The notes: generated by a model from the sequence alone, not told the origin. A stretch of 64,000 nucleotides of DNA from Prochlorococcus sp. AG-412-J13 (GCA_003214815.1 QCLE01000010.1:1-64000), one strand, 5' to 3'. Counted from the first letter of the stretch, positions 54,905 through 63,496 are shown. Program-made: numbers and translations.

Positions 54905-56521
54905 TTACTTTGAACTTGATCTTCCTAATCCTTGTAGGATTCCCTTCCCCACTAAACCGATAGCTTTGCCAACGACCTTTGTAAGGAAAGTTACGAAAAG
55001 ATTACCGATATATCTTACAGCAACTTCTAACTGAGGTGCTACGGCATCTCTTATCTCAACTAACAATGTAACTTGTTTTTGTAGCCATACTAGATTTTCT
55101 AATTCTTTCTCCCTATTTTCATTTTTAAAGTAAAAGGTAAATTTTTTATCGATAATATCAATATATTCACGTTTACTCTCATACAAGTAGATAGGCATAT
55201 AAATATAGTCATGCCAGCGATTATAGTTATTAATATTATTTCTAAATCTTTCAAAATTTCTTGTTGATTGTAATTCGGGATTTATAAGTACAGTTCTTAA
55301 TTCAGGCCAAGAAGAACAAATATTAAAGATTTCAGAAGCTAATAAATTACAGTTTCTTATTGTCCAATTTGAAATTATATTTTCAAGGATCAAAAACGAT
55401 TCTGTTTCATATAGAGGGAGTAATTTCCCATCATAGTCAAGAGCTTCATTTTTAATAATTGGCTCAATAAACATTATTGATTCATGTGATTCTCTATCTA
55501 TCTCTTCGCAACTTACCTTACTATAAATAAAATCATTAATTGAAATAGATTCCCTTCCTTTTCTTAATCGAAAATAGCTGTCTGTGATATTTGAAATTGT
55601 ATTAACTTTAAGTTCTTTTATGAGAGAATTTAAATCATCTTTAAAATCTTTCTCCTTATAGTTATCCTTAATATTTTTTACTAAATTATCTAACTCATCT
55701 AACATTTTGCAAATTAGTCGTGAAATGAATTCTTTCTTTATCCCAGAGAGAATTATTGAAGAATTATTAAATTCAACCTGTAAGTTAGTTGAGCTATACC
55801 TCTCTTTTAGTCTATCTAAAATTAAATTCCATATTTCTGTACTGTTTTTATCTTTAATAAATACAGTGCTCTTATTTTCAAGATTAATTTTATTTTCAGT
55901 GTAAACAGCCTCTGTATAAAGTTCTAGTGAATTACCCCATAAGAAAATTAGAAAAGATTTTGCAGTAATAAGTTCTCTTAATCTTCCTTTTAAAATGAAT
56001 TTATAAAATTCTGGTGTTGAATCAGAGTTGACATATTTGAAAATATAATTAATTTCAGAATCTATTTGTTTAAGACCTGAAGTTAGAATTTTTTGACTAA
56101 AAGAGAGAGGCTTATTTTTGTTTAATTGAACTCGGGAATTATTTTCAACATCAAATACCCTTCCTCCATTTAAAATGGTATCAATAGATTCAAGAACTTT
56201 TTCTGCACTAGGATTTAAAAGAAAACCTTCAGCATTTAACGATGGAGGGGTATTTGATTCATAAACAAGTTCTCCAGAGAGAATTATAAGAAACTTTGAA
56301 TCATAATATCTTTCTCTTAATTTTAATAATTCTAATCTTACAAGATCTTCTGATTGGAAATTAAGAACATTCCATACAACTAAATCCGGAGTTTTATCAC
56401 CTGTTCCATTATTAAAATTAATGTCTAAATTTTGGTCTAGTGATGTTAACTTAAGCGATAAAGATTCTGCTATTAAGCTTGGAGCAATAATCAATATCGA
56501 TTTTTTTGAAATTAATTCCAA
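54905..56521 (-). CDS. DUF3685 family protein with receiver-like N-terminus
   Basis: A 538-residue protein. The N-terminal 120 residues resemble a degenerate response-regulator receiver domain (ILIIAPSLIAESLSLKL, then DLVVWNVLNF and KFLIILSGELVYES), without a clear phospho-acceptor Asp. The C-terminal 150 residues carry DUF3685: LEVAVRYIGNLFVTFLTKVV and GKAIGLVGKGILQGLGRS. DUF3685 proteins are found in cyanobacteria and plastids, and their role is unknown. It heads the dense minus-strand run that continues through Trx-like, CofE-like, ruvX, proB and lpxD. Confidence 0.78.
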   Translation of the reverse strand: MELISKKSILIIAPSLIAESLSLKLTSLDQNLDINFNNGTGDKTPDLVVWNVLNFQSEDLVRLELLKLRERYYDSKFLIILSGELVYESNTPPSLNAEGFLLNPSAEKVLESIDTILNGGRVFDVENNSRVQLNKNKPLSFSQKILTSGLKQIDSEINYIFKYVNSDSTPEFYKFILKGRLRELITAKSFLIFLWGNSLELYTEAVYTENKINLENKSTVFIKDKNSTEIWNLILDRLKERYSSTNLQVEFNNSSIILSGIKKEFISRLICKMLDELDNLVKNIKDNYKEKDFKDDLNSLIKELKVNTISNITDSYFRLRKGRESISINDFIYSKVSCEEIDRESHESIMFIEPIIKNEALDYDGKLLPLYETESFLILENIISNWTIRNCNLLASEIFNICSSWPELRTVLINPELQSTRNFERFRNNINNYNRWHDYIYMPIYLYESKREYIDIIDKKFTFYFKNENREKELENLVWLQKQVTLLVEIRDAVAPQLEVAVRYIGNLFVTFLTKVVGKAIGLVGKGILQGLGRSSSK

Positions 56522-56600
56522 GACTAGATTTCTTATCTCTTATATAAAATTAACTAACAATTACTGCAAATACCAGCCTTAAATCAATTTTTATGCTCTT

Positions 56601-57368
56601 TTAAGCGTAGTAATTTCTGTTGAAATCAAAGTCATTTAATCTCTCTGATGACAATACATTTTTCGCTTCGTTTATCGTGAATTTATTTTCATACAGAGCT
56701 TTACCTATAATTACTCCAAAGAGTCCAGAATTTTCAAATTTTACTAACGATAATAAATCAGAAATTGAACCAACACCTCCTGAGGCTATTACTGGAATAT
56801 CTGTAATTTCAAGTATGCTTTTTATGAATTCTTCATTTGTTCCTGCTAACGTCCCATCTGTATTTATATCTGTAACAATAAAACTAGCAATTTTAAATGA
56901 AGAAAACTCCTTTACTAGATCTGTGGCAAAAATATTAGATTGCTCAAGCCACCCCCTTGTACTAACTTTTCCATCTTTTGCATCTATACCAACAATTATC
57001 CTTCCAGGAAATTTATTTGATAAGTCTTTAACTAATTCTTTATTTTCTATTGCAGAGGTTCCCATTATAACTTTCTCAATACCATAAGAAAATAATTGTT
57101 CTATCCTTTCTTGAGACCTTATCCCCCCTCCTATTTGAATAGGTATGTTAACTGTTTTTGCAATCTTTTTTATTGATTTATCGTTTGTTGGGGATCCAGT
57201 TTTTGCAGCATCCAAATCAACTATATGTATATATTTTGCCCCTTCGCTTTCCCAAAATTTAGCTTGCTCATGAGGCTCTTTGGTGAAGTCTTTTCTTTTG
57301 TTAAAGTCGCCTTTAAAAAGCCTTACGCACTTACCATTCATTAAATCAATTGCTGGTATTAGGTCCAT
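56601..57368 (-). CDS. hisA: phosphoribosylformimino-AICAR isomerase HisA
   Basis: A 255-residue TIM-barrel isomerase of histidine synthesis. The first catalytic Asp is in LIPAIDLMNGKCVRLFKGD; the phosphate-binding segments are IQIGGGIRSQERI and VIASGGVGSISDLLSL; the second catalytic Asp lies in VTDINTDGTLAG. GVIIGKALYENKFTINEA is near the end. The duplicated half-barrel pattern is visible. It is divergent from the CSP41-like gene. Length matches the family. Confidence 0.95.
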   Translation of the reverse strand: MDLIPAIDLMNGKCVRLFKGDFNKRKDFTKEPHEQAKFWESEGAKYIHIVDLDAAKTGSPTNDKSIKKIAKTVNIPIQIGGGIRSQERIEQLFSYGIEKVIMGTSAIENKELVKDLSNKFPGRIIVGIDAKDGKVSTRGWLEQSNIFATDLVKEFSSFKIASFIVTDINTDGTLAGTNEEFIKSILEITDIPVIASGGVGSISDLLSLVKFENSGLFGVIIGKALYENKFTINEAKNVLSSERLNDFDFNRNYYA

Positions 57369-57460
57369 AGAATCATCCTTTTCATTAATTACTTATTAGT
57401 AGTACTATTCAATATGTAATTCTATTTAAGATTACTACTTCAGTTAAATATTTTTTGAAT

Positions 57461-58381
57461 ATGAAAATTCTTGTAATGGGTGGCACTAGATTTGTTGGCA
57501 AGTCTTTGGTTGGAAAGTTATTAAGTAAAAATTATGATATTGATATTTTCACGAGAGGTAATAAAAGTAATCCTGAAAAAACAAATTTAATTAAGGGTGA
57601 TAGAAATAGTTCAGAAGATATCGTTAGGCTAAGAAATAAAAAGTATGATGTTGTTTATGATATTTCTGGACGAGAGTTAGAACAAACCAAACTTCTTATA
57701 GAAAATTTAGATAACTCTTTCCAGAGATATATATATGTCAGCTCTGCAGGTGTTTATAAAGATAATTGTGAACTACCCTTATCCGAAATTGACCCTATTG
57801 ATCCAGATAGTAGGCACAAAGGAAAGTTTGAGACAGAAAATTGGTTAAAAAAACAAAAAGTTCCTTTTACAAGTTTTAGACCTACTTATATTTATGGACC
57901 AGGAAATTATAATAAAATTGAAAATTGGTTTTTTGAAAGGTTATTTACTAAAAAATCTATACCAATCCCTGGTGACGGGTCTTTAATTACTCAGCTAGGC
58001 CATGTTTCTGATCTAACTGATGTAATGATTAGATGCATGAATTTTGAAAATTCTAAAAATAATATTTACAACTGTTCAGGTGAAAAAGGAGTAACAATTA
58101 AGGGTTTAATTTATTTCTGTGCGAATGTTCTTGGTTTAAACCAAAATGAGATTAATTTAAGAACATTTGATTATCAAAAATTAGATCCTAAATCTCGAAA
58201 GGGATTTCCAATTAGATTAAATCATTATCAGACTGATATTTCTAAGATTAAGAGTGATTTGGATTGGGAACCAAATTTTGATTTACTTAATGGATTAAAG
58301 GATAGTTTTGTAAACGATTTTAATAATAAAAAGAGTGAGGATTTTGATGAGAATTCAGATAAGATTCTTTTTAATTCTTAA
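57461..58381 (+). CDS. NAD-dependent epimerase/CSP41-like protein
   Basis: A 306-residue extended short-chain dehydrogenase-like protein. The nucleotide motif is ILVMGGTRFVGKSLVG, followed by YDVVYDISGREL, RYIYVSSAGVYKD, TSFRPTYIYGPGNY and GHVSDLTDVMIRCM. This pattern matches the cyanobacterial homologues of chloroplast stem-loop-binding protein CSP41, which binds RNA rather than acting as an epimerase. Which role holds here is unknown. The ATG at 57461 is chosen over a TTG two codons upstream. Its 3' end overlaps pgsA by 27 nt. Confidence 0.82.
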   Translation: MKILVMGGTRFVGKSLVGKLLSKNYDIDIFTRGNKSNPEKTNLIKGDRNSSEDIVRLRNKKYDVVYDISGRELEQTKLLIENLDNSFQRYIYVSSAGVYKDNCELPLSEIDPIDPDSRHKGKFETENWLKKQKVPFTSFRPTYIYGPGNYNKIENWFFERLFTKKSIPIPGDGSLITQLGHVSDLTDVMIRCMNFENSKNNIYNCSGEKGVTIKGLIYFCANVLGLNQNEINLRTFDYQKLDPKSRKGFPIRLNHYQTDISKIKSDLDWEPNFDLLNGLKDSFVNDFNNKKSEDFDENSDKILFNS

Positions 58382-58894
58382 ATAGCCAAATAAAGTGATA
58401 AAAGTAAGGATGAATCCTATCCAATAAAAAACTAAGGCTAAATTATTCAAAGAGCTTATTTTTAATGGTGAAAAGAATGTGATTACTGAAATAAAAAAGA
58501 AAAATGTTTTAAATTTGCCGAACTGAGATGCAGGCAAACCGTCTTTTGTCAGGTTCCTCAGGCTAGAGATTATTAATTCTCTAAATAAAATTAATGTTAA
58601 AGACCAGAAAGGTATTAAATTATTTTTGCAGAGGAATACTAAAGGAATTAAATAAAATACTTTATCGCTTAAGGGATCCAGGATAGCTCCTAATCTTGTT
58701 TTAAGAGTATATTTTCTTGCAATTAACCCGTCAAAATAATCAGTTAAACCACCAATAATAATCAAAACAAAAACATAAAAAGGTCTATTAATCTCTAAAA
58801 AAAGAATTAAAGGCAATACAAGGAAAAGGCGAGATATCGATAATAAGTTAGGAATATTTGCGGCCAATTTTTGGAGGTTTTTTTTAATTAACAA
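58355..58894 (-). CDS. pgsA: CDP-diacylglycerol-glycerol-3-phosphate 3-phosphatidyltransferase
   Basis: A 179-residue multi-spanning CDP-alcohol phosphatidyltransferase. The motif DYFDGLIARKYTLKTRLGAILDPLSDK (D-x2-D-G-x2-A-R-x8-G-x3-D-x3-D) is complete. It makes phosphatidylglycerophosphate, the precursor of phosphatidylglycerol, which thylakoids need for photosystem function. The start is TTG at 58894. It converges with and overlaps the CSP41-like gene by 27 nt. A YqeG-like HAD phosphatase about 8 kb away might act downstream, but the genes are unlinked. Confidence 0.92.
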   Translation of the reverse strand: MLIKKNLQKLAANIPNLLSISRLFLVLPLILFLEINRPFYVFVLIIIGGLTDYFDGLIARKYTLKTRLGAILDPLSDKVFYLIPLVFLCKNNLIPFWSLTLILFRELIISSLRNLTKDGLPASQFGKFKTFFFFISVITFFSPLKISSLNNLALVFYWIGFILTFITLFGYLRIKKNLI

Positions 58895-58979
58895 ATTAGT
58901 TTTTCTATGTAAAAGTTATATTACACTCTCCAGAAGCTTAAAATTTATAGTAATACTAATCAAAAATGTTTTAATGCTA

Positions 58980-59008
58980 GATTCTGAAATTTAATTTTAA
59001 TCAGAATC
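58980..59008. other. 8-bp inverted repeat upstream of the DUF296-glutaredoxin gene
   Basis: GATTCTGA (58980-58987) and TCAGAATC (59001-59008) are exact inverted copies around a 13-nt AT-rich spacer. They lie in the 186-nt gap between the divergent pgsA and the DUF296-glutaredoxin gene, about 72 nt upstream of the latter's ATG. It could be an operator for a dimeric regulator or a leader hairpin. There is no further support. Confidence 0.35.
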
Positions 59009-59080
59009 CTAAAGATTATGAACCGTTCTTCTCTTTATTATTGATTATGTTTTATATTAAAAAATTATTAATAATATCTA

Positions 59081-59692
59081 ATGCAGCCACATAGCCTAAA
59101 GCTATCTCCTGAATCTGATTTGATAAAATCAATTAAAGAATATTCTTTTGCAAATAATTTATACGGTTACGTTTCAGGCGTGGTGGGCAATCTTAAAACA
59201 GTATGTATTCAATGCCCAGGAAATCACGAGATAAATAAATTCGAAGGAAATCTAGAGATAGTATCTCTTAATGGTCATTTTAATAAAGGGGATGTTCATC
59301 TTCATTTGAGTTTCGCAGATGAGGGATGTAATGTCTTTGGGGGACATCTTGAGGAGGGATGCATTATAAAAAAAGGTACTGAAATATTATTAATTTCTTT
59401 TGAACAAAAAATTATCAACATCTCAAATAACGATTTAATTACAAATGAATCACGTGTAAAAGCATATATTTTAAAGGATTGTCCTTGGTCTAAAAGAGCA
59501 ATTAGGTTGCTTAATTCTTTATCTATACCTCACGAAGATATTTTAATAGACAATGATGAAAGCTTCCAAAAAATAATGGCTAAAAGTAGCCATAATACTT
59601 TCCCTCAAATATTTTTGGATAATAAATTTTTTGGAGGATATGATGAACTTTTAGAACAAGCAAAATTGGATAAATTAAGTTTATTTAAGTAA
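59081..59692 (+). CDS. DUF296/PPC domain fused to a monothiol-type glutaredoxin
   Basis: A 203-residue two-domain protein. Residues 1-112 form a PPC (DUF296, PD1-like) domain: YVSGVVGNLKTV, VSLNGHF and GDVHLHLSFADEGCNVFGGHLEEG, with His73, His75 and His89 as likely metal ligands. Residues 126-203 form a glutaredoxin: YILKDCPWSKRAIRLL (Cys134, CPWS), NTFPQIFLDNKFFGGYDEL with the cis-Pro and GG motifs. The active site has one cysteine, as in Fe-S or glutathione-dependent monothiol types. The pairing suggests redox or Fe-S sensing linked to a metal- or DNA-binding trimer. Confidence 0.85.
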   Translation: MQPHSLKLSPESDLIKSIKEYSFANNLYGYVSGVVGNLKTVCIQCPGNHEINKFEGNLEIVSLNGHFNKGDVHLHLSFADEGCNVFGGHLEEGCIIKKGTEILLISFEQKIINISNNDLITNESRVKAYILKDCPWSKRAIRLLNSLSIPHEDILIDNDESFQKIMAKSSHNTFPQIFLDNKFFGGYDELLEQAKLDKLSLFK

Positions 59693-59701
59693 TCTTAAAT
59701 T

Positions 59702-59890
59702 TTAACTATCACGATTAGTAAGCTTTTCAGAAACTAATTCTTCCTCTAACTGCTTTATCAACCTTGATACAAGACTTTGAAATTCTGGTTGACAACCTTT
59801 AAATGCAGCTTTATGTCTTATTGGTTCATTTCTAGTTCTTAAATCAGTAAGCATTAATTGTAATGCGTCAATTTTGGGGTTTATTTTCAT
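59702..59890 (-). CDS. 62-residue protein, unknown
   Basis: A short, mostly helical protein that opens MKINPKIDALQLMLTDLRTR. A middle segment NEPIRHKAAFKGCQPEFQSL has one Cys, and the C-terminus QLEEELVSEKL is a charged helix. There is no signal peptide or known domain. The ATG start at 59890 has the next gene's start 27 nt away on the same strand. It converges with the DUF296-glutaredoxin gene, stop to stop 9 nt apart. Composition is gene-like. Confidence 0.55.
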   Translation of the reverse strand: MKINPKIDALQLMLTDLRTRNEPIRHKAAFKGCQPEFQSLVSRLIKQLEEELVSEKLTNRDS

Positions 59891-59916
59891 AGTTTTTTTA
59901 TATATATTTACATCTT

Positions 59917-60576
59917 TTAAATCATTTGCATAGCTTTTTTAAAAGATATCTTTTTATTATCATTCGAACTTGTAACTTCTATTAATTTATTTATGGATTC
60001 TTTGTTTTTTAAAGAATTTATACAACATTGCGCAACTAATCTTCTTGGTATTGATCCATTAATTTGAGTATCCTCTTTTGAATAATTTATATTTTCTGAT
60101 TTAATATCTTCATTTTCCTTTAATCCTCCAGGTCTAATAATAGTCCATTGGAAATTTGAATTTCGTAGAAAGTTTTCACCTATTTTCTTGCAAATAAGAA
60201 TTAATCCAAATAAGTTTAATGGGTGAAATAATTTACCAGTACAAAGAGAACTAACTAAAATAACTCTTTTAATACCAACTCTTTTGCAACTCTCTAATTG
60301 CCTGTATACGCCTAATGCATCAACCTTTGCGGGACCAGCTAAATCTAATGATGCTCTCGCTCCAGTCGCAATTACCAAAGCATCAATATTTTTTAAAGCT
60401 TTATCAAGTTCTCCTTTTTTGTCTAATGAAACCCTAATTGTTTCTAAACTCTCTAGTCCTTTTGAGACTTTTGAATTCTTTCTAATAATTTGCCTTACTT
60501 TATATCCTTTCTTGACTGCTTCTTCAGTAATTCTGTAACCTGTTTTCCCAGATGCACCAGTAATGGCTATTTTCAT
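59917..60576 (-). CDS. NAD(P)-binding SDR/NmrA-like protein
   Basis: A 219-residue Rossmann protein. The motif IAITGASGKTGYRITEEAVKKG is the NAD(P)-binding TGxxGxxG site, and DALVIATGARASLD, RVILVSSLCTGK and WTIIRPGGLKE follow as in the atypical SDR group. No obvious YxxxK catalytic pair is seen. Cyanobacterial and plastid relatives act in tetrapyrrole or photosystem assembly (for example Ycf39-like), but a specific role is not assigned. It lies between nth (35 nt) and the 62-residue gene (26 nt). Confidence 0.8.
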   Translation of the reverse strand: MKIAITGASGKTGYRITEEAVKKGYKVRQIIRKNSKVSKGLESLETIRVSLDKKGELDKALKNIDALVIATGARASLDLAGPAKVDALGVYRQLESCKRVGIKRVILVSSLCTGKLFHPLNLFGLILICKKIGENFLRNSNFQWTIIRPGGLKENEDIKSENINYSKEDTQINGSIPRRLVAQCCINSLKNKESINKLIEVTSSNDNKKISFKKAMQMI

Positions 60577-60611
60577 GATTTAAAAATTAATAAAATTATT
60601 ATATAAATTTC

Positions 60612-61265
60612 TCAAGGCTTTTTACATATAAATTTCTTTTTTCTTTTAGGATAAAGAGTGCGACACAAATAACATTTTGTTCCATCACAGCCTCTTGCTG
60701 TGCAGTATTCTCTGCCATAAAATATTATTTGCAAATGTAAAGTATTCCAATCATTAACAGGAAATATTTTTTTTAGGTCTTTTTCTGTCTGAGCTACGCT
60801 ATCTCCATTTGATAGACCCCATCTTTGTGACAACCTGTGTATATGCGTATCCACTGGGAAAGAGGGGATTTTAAATACTTGTGACATTACAACTGAGGCT
60901 GTTTTATGACCTACCCCTGGAAGAGATTCAAGCTTTTCAAAGGTATTTGGGACTCTACTTTTATGCTTCTCAATCAATAGTTTAGACAGGTTATAAATGT
61001 TCTTTGATTTTTGATTAGATAGACCTAAAAATTTTATGTATTCATAAATGCCATTAATACCTAGCTTCACCATCTTTTCTGGATTATCGGCGACATTAAA
61101 TAAGCTTTTTGTTAATTCATTAACTTTCTTATCTGTTGATTGAGCACTTAATACTACAGCAACGAGTAGTGTATATGCATTTGTATGATCAAGAGGGATC
61201 GGAGGCGATGGATATAGCTTTTTTAGTTCCTTGCTTATTATTTCTGCTCTTTCAGCCTTTCTCAT
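60612..61265 (-). CDS. nth: endonuclease III
   Basis: A 217-residue DNA glycosylase/AP lyase for oxidised pyrimidines. The helix-hairpin-helix is LESLPGVGHKTASVVMS with catalytic Lys121, and Asp139 is in FPVDTHIHRLSQRWG. The C-terminal cysteines are at 188, 193, 198 and 201 (CTARGCDGTKCYLC), with a further Cys at 214. This does not follow the usual C-x6-C-x2-C-x5-C pattern of the 4Fe-4S cluster. The start is ATG 61265. It is divergent from the FutC-like gene. Confidence 0.9.
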   Translation of the reverse strand: MRKAERAEIISKELKKLYPSPPIPLDHTNAYTLLVAVVLSAQSTDKKVNELTKSLFNVADNPEKMVKLGINGIYEYIKFLGLSNQKSKNIYNLSKLLIEKHKSRVPNTFEKLESLPGVGHKTASVVMSQVFKIPSFPVDTHIHRLSQRWGLSNGDSVAQTEKDLKKIFPVNDWNTLHLQIIFYGREYCTARGCDGTKCYLCRTLYPKRKKKFICKKP

Positions 61266-61359
61266 TAAATTTGAAAATTGAATGGTGTATAAATTTATAC
61301 AAGAGATATTTCTGGTTAATGTTTTCTGCTAATTTAATATATTTAAAGAAGAAGAATTT

Positions 61360-62418
61360 GTGAAAAATGATGCTTTATTAATTGATGATCTGCATCATAA
61401 ATATGATAAGCGAGAAAATTCAAATTGGATATTAAATAAAATTAACCTAAAAATTGAAAACGACGAATTATTAGGTTTGCTTGGTCCTTCTGGTTGCGGT
61501 AAAACTACTCTTTTGAGATTAATCGCAGGGTTTGAATATCCCTCTAAAGGAAGGATTTCTTTAAATAATATCGAAATTTCAAGTAGGAAAAAAATTCTTA
61601 ACCCTGAGAAAAGAAATATTGGTATGGTTTTTCAAGACTATGCACTTTTCCCACACTTAACTGTTTTGGAAAATGTAATGTTTGGTTTGAAAAACAAAAA
61701 AGATAGATCTAGAGTTAATTATTTACTAAATGTTGTTGGTCTTGATACTTTTGTTGGAAGGTACCCACATGAATTGTCTGGAGGACAAAAACAAAGACTC
61801 GCAATAGCGAGAGCGCTTGCTCCAGGTACAAATTTTATTTTATTAGATGAACCCTTTTGTAGTCTTGATATGCATGTCAAACTAAAATTGAGAAGTGAAC
61901 TCCCAAATATTCTAAAAGGTTGTAATGCAAGCGGATTGATGGTTACTCATGATCCAGAAGAAGCTATGTCAATTTGCGATAAAGTCGCCGTTATGAATGA
62001 AGGGAAAATACATCAAATTGATACACCAATTAATCTTCTAAATAATCCCAAGACCATATTTGTTAGTAGTTTTATTCTGGGTAATAATATTATTAATCTC
62101 AAAAAAAATGGTAATTCATATATGTCTTGTTTAGGTGAAATAAATAGTTCAGGTGTTTTAAAAAATACGAATATCAAAAGTATGTCAATTTCTCCTAAAT
62201 TTATTTCAATTAAAAGATCAGAATCTGGTGATGCGAATGTTATATCTAAAGAATTTCTTGGTGAATTTCTTATATATAAAGTAACTATTAACGGACACAT
62301 ATTGAGGGTTAGAACTGATATTAATAATCTCCTAAATAATGGTGATAAATGTTGTCTTTCTATTAATAAAAATAGTTATTATTTTTTATATCCTGGAGCA
62401 CATAAAGTATATATATAG
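61360..62418 (+). CDS. futC: iron(III) ABC transporter ATP-binding protein (FutC-like)
   Basis: A 352-residue ABC ATPase with a C-terminal TOBE domain. Walker A is GPSGCGKTT (about 44-52), the Q-loop GMVFQDYALFPHLTV, the signature LSGGQKQRLAIARAL, Walker B FILLDEPFCSLD, and the switch VTHDPEEAMSI. Similarity to the FbpC/FutC group and the ferritin gene downstream suggest ferric iron uptake. The membrane and binding-protein subunits are not in this window, as is common when fut genes are scattered. The start is GTG at 61360. Confidence 0.75.
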   Translation: MKNDALLIDDLHHKYDKRENSNWILNKINLKIENDELLGLLGPSGCGKTTLLRLIAGFEYPSKGRISLNNIEISSRKKILNPEKRNIGMVFQDYALFPHLTVLENVMFGLKNKKDRSRVNYLLNVVGLDTFVGRYPHELSGGQKQRLAIARALAPGTNFILLDEPFCSLDMHVKLKLRSELPNILKGCNASGLMVTHDPEEAMSICDKVAVMNEGKIHQIDTPINLLNNPKTIFVSSFILGNNIINLKKNGNSYMSCLGEINSSGVLKNTNIKSMSISPKFISIKRSESGDANVISKEFLGEFLIYKVTINGHILRVRTDINNLLNNGDKCCLSINKNSYYFLYPGAHKVYI

Positions 62419-62558
62419 ACTTTATTTATAGGCAATTACACTTCCCCCCCTTCCAATTAGAGCATTTTTTCTTTTTACATTTCTTTTTTTTACTTTTATA
62501 TATTTTATTAGTTAATAGCAGTTCAGATAAACCGTACTCTAAATTCATTTATAGTATT

Positions 62559-62577
62559 GCGATTGATTTTCATTATC
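62559..62577 (+). promoter_or_regulatory. Fur-box-like site upstream of ferritin
   Basis: The 19-mer GCGATTGATTTTCATTATC matches 14 of 19 positions of the classical Fur consensus (GATAATGATAATCATTATC). The right half, ATCATTATC, is matched in all but one base. It lies about 85 nt before the ferritin ATG, a natural promoter position. Fur control of iron genes is established; control of this gene is inferred from the match. Confidence 0.5.
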
Positions 62578-62661
62578 ATATTATTTAATTTAATTTAAAG
62601 GATTAATTTATTACTAATTCATACAAAATGTTGTATTATTTATTTAGTTTCTTTATGAAAA

Positions 62662-63216
62662 ATGAATGAAAATAATTTAAAAACAAAAAAATTAATTAAT
62701 TTTGGTCCATCTGGAAGAGCAGTTGCTCAACCTATAGACATTAGTTTATTGGATAATATTTTTGAACATCTAACGATGGAAAGATATGCCAATGTTCAAT
62801 ATTTTTCTATGTATCTCTGGTTTCAAGAACGTGATTTAAATGGATTTGCGTCTTATTTTCTAAGTGAATCACGAGGTGAAATGGAACATGCTCAGAAATT
62901 TGCAGATTACTTAATTGCAAGAGGACAAAGCGTAAAATTAGATCAAATTCCTGCACCCATTCAAACTTGGGATTCAATAGACGATCTGATTTCTTACTCT
63001 TTCAACATGGAGGCTGATTTAACTTCATCTTTGCAACAACTTTATGCGATTTCAGAAAGAATTTCAGATACAAGGACCAACGTATTTTTAGATCCAATCA
63101 TAGAAGCTCAAACAAAATCAGAAGATGAATTCGCAAACATACTAGGCAAAGTTAAGTTTGCTTCTAATCAACCTTCTGCAATCTTATTAATAGATAGTGA
63201 TTTAAAGAAAAAATAA
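62662..63216 (+). CDS. ftn: ferritin
   Basis: A 184-residue non-heme bacterial-type ferritin. The di-iron ferroxidase residues are in LTMERYANVQYFSMYLWFQ (Glu), ESRGEMEHAQKFADYL (Glu and ExxH), and the late helix EAQTKSEDEFANIL. It stores iron as a mineral inside a 24-subunit shell in the cytosol. A Fur-box-like site precedes it, a FutC-like transporter gene lies upstream and a Crp-family gene lies downstream. Its 3' end overlaps the convergent small gene by 15 nt. Confidence 0.93.
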   Translation: MNENNLKTKKLINFGPSGRAVAQPIDISLLDNIFEHLTMERYANVQYFSMYLWFQERDLNGFASYFLSESRGEMEHAQKFADYLIARGQSVKLDQIPAPIQTWDSIDDLISYSFNMEADLTSSLQQLYAISERISDTRTNVFLDPIIEAQTKSEDEFANILGKVKFASNQPSAILLIDSDLKKK

Positions 63217-63492
63217 ATTACTTTCAAATTTATTTTCATTCAATGTTCTTTTTGTTATTTCAACAAGTAAATAAGAAAAATTGATTTTTTCATAATTTTT
63301 TTTATTTAAGAGCTCAGCTATTTTATAAATCTCATTAACTCTTTTAAAAATATTTTTGTTTTCAGAAAATAACCTTCCCTTCAATGCTTTATTTTCGGTA
63401 GTTTTGTATGATTGTTTTATATTCCTGAGTCTATTCGATAAAACATCAACTTCAATTAACAAGCTGTTAGTAAGTGATTGTGATTCATTCAT
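63202..63492 (-). CDS. small helical protein, unknown
   Basis: A 96-residue protein beginning MNESQSLTNSLLIEVDVLSN and rich in Lys, Asn and Glu. It is predicted to be all-helical (NRLRNIKQSYKTTENKALKG), with no signal peptide or known domain. I place the start at ATG 63492, since the 20 residues upstream in the frame come from inside the neighbouring gene. It lies 4 nt downstream of the Crp-family gene on the same strand, so it is likely cotranscribed. Its 3' end overlaps ferritin by 15 nt. Confidence 0.6.
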   Translation of the reverse strand: MNESQSLTNSLLIEVDVLSNRLRNIKQSYKTTENKALKGRLFSENKNIFKRVNEIYKIAELLNKKNYEKINFSYLLVEITKRTLNENKFESNLFFL

Positions 63493-63496
63493 GTTT

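Noticed and set aside
56620-57087. 155-codon frame antisense to hisA
   Set aside because: Shadow of hisA, which has a full set of family motifs.
62444-62450. Run of seven C in an AT-rich gap before ferritin
   Set aside because: Lies in intergenic DNA with no reading frame to slip, and no neighbouring structure gives it a role.
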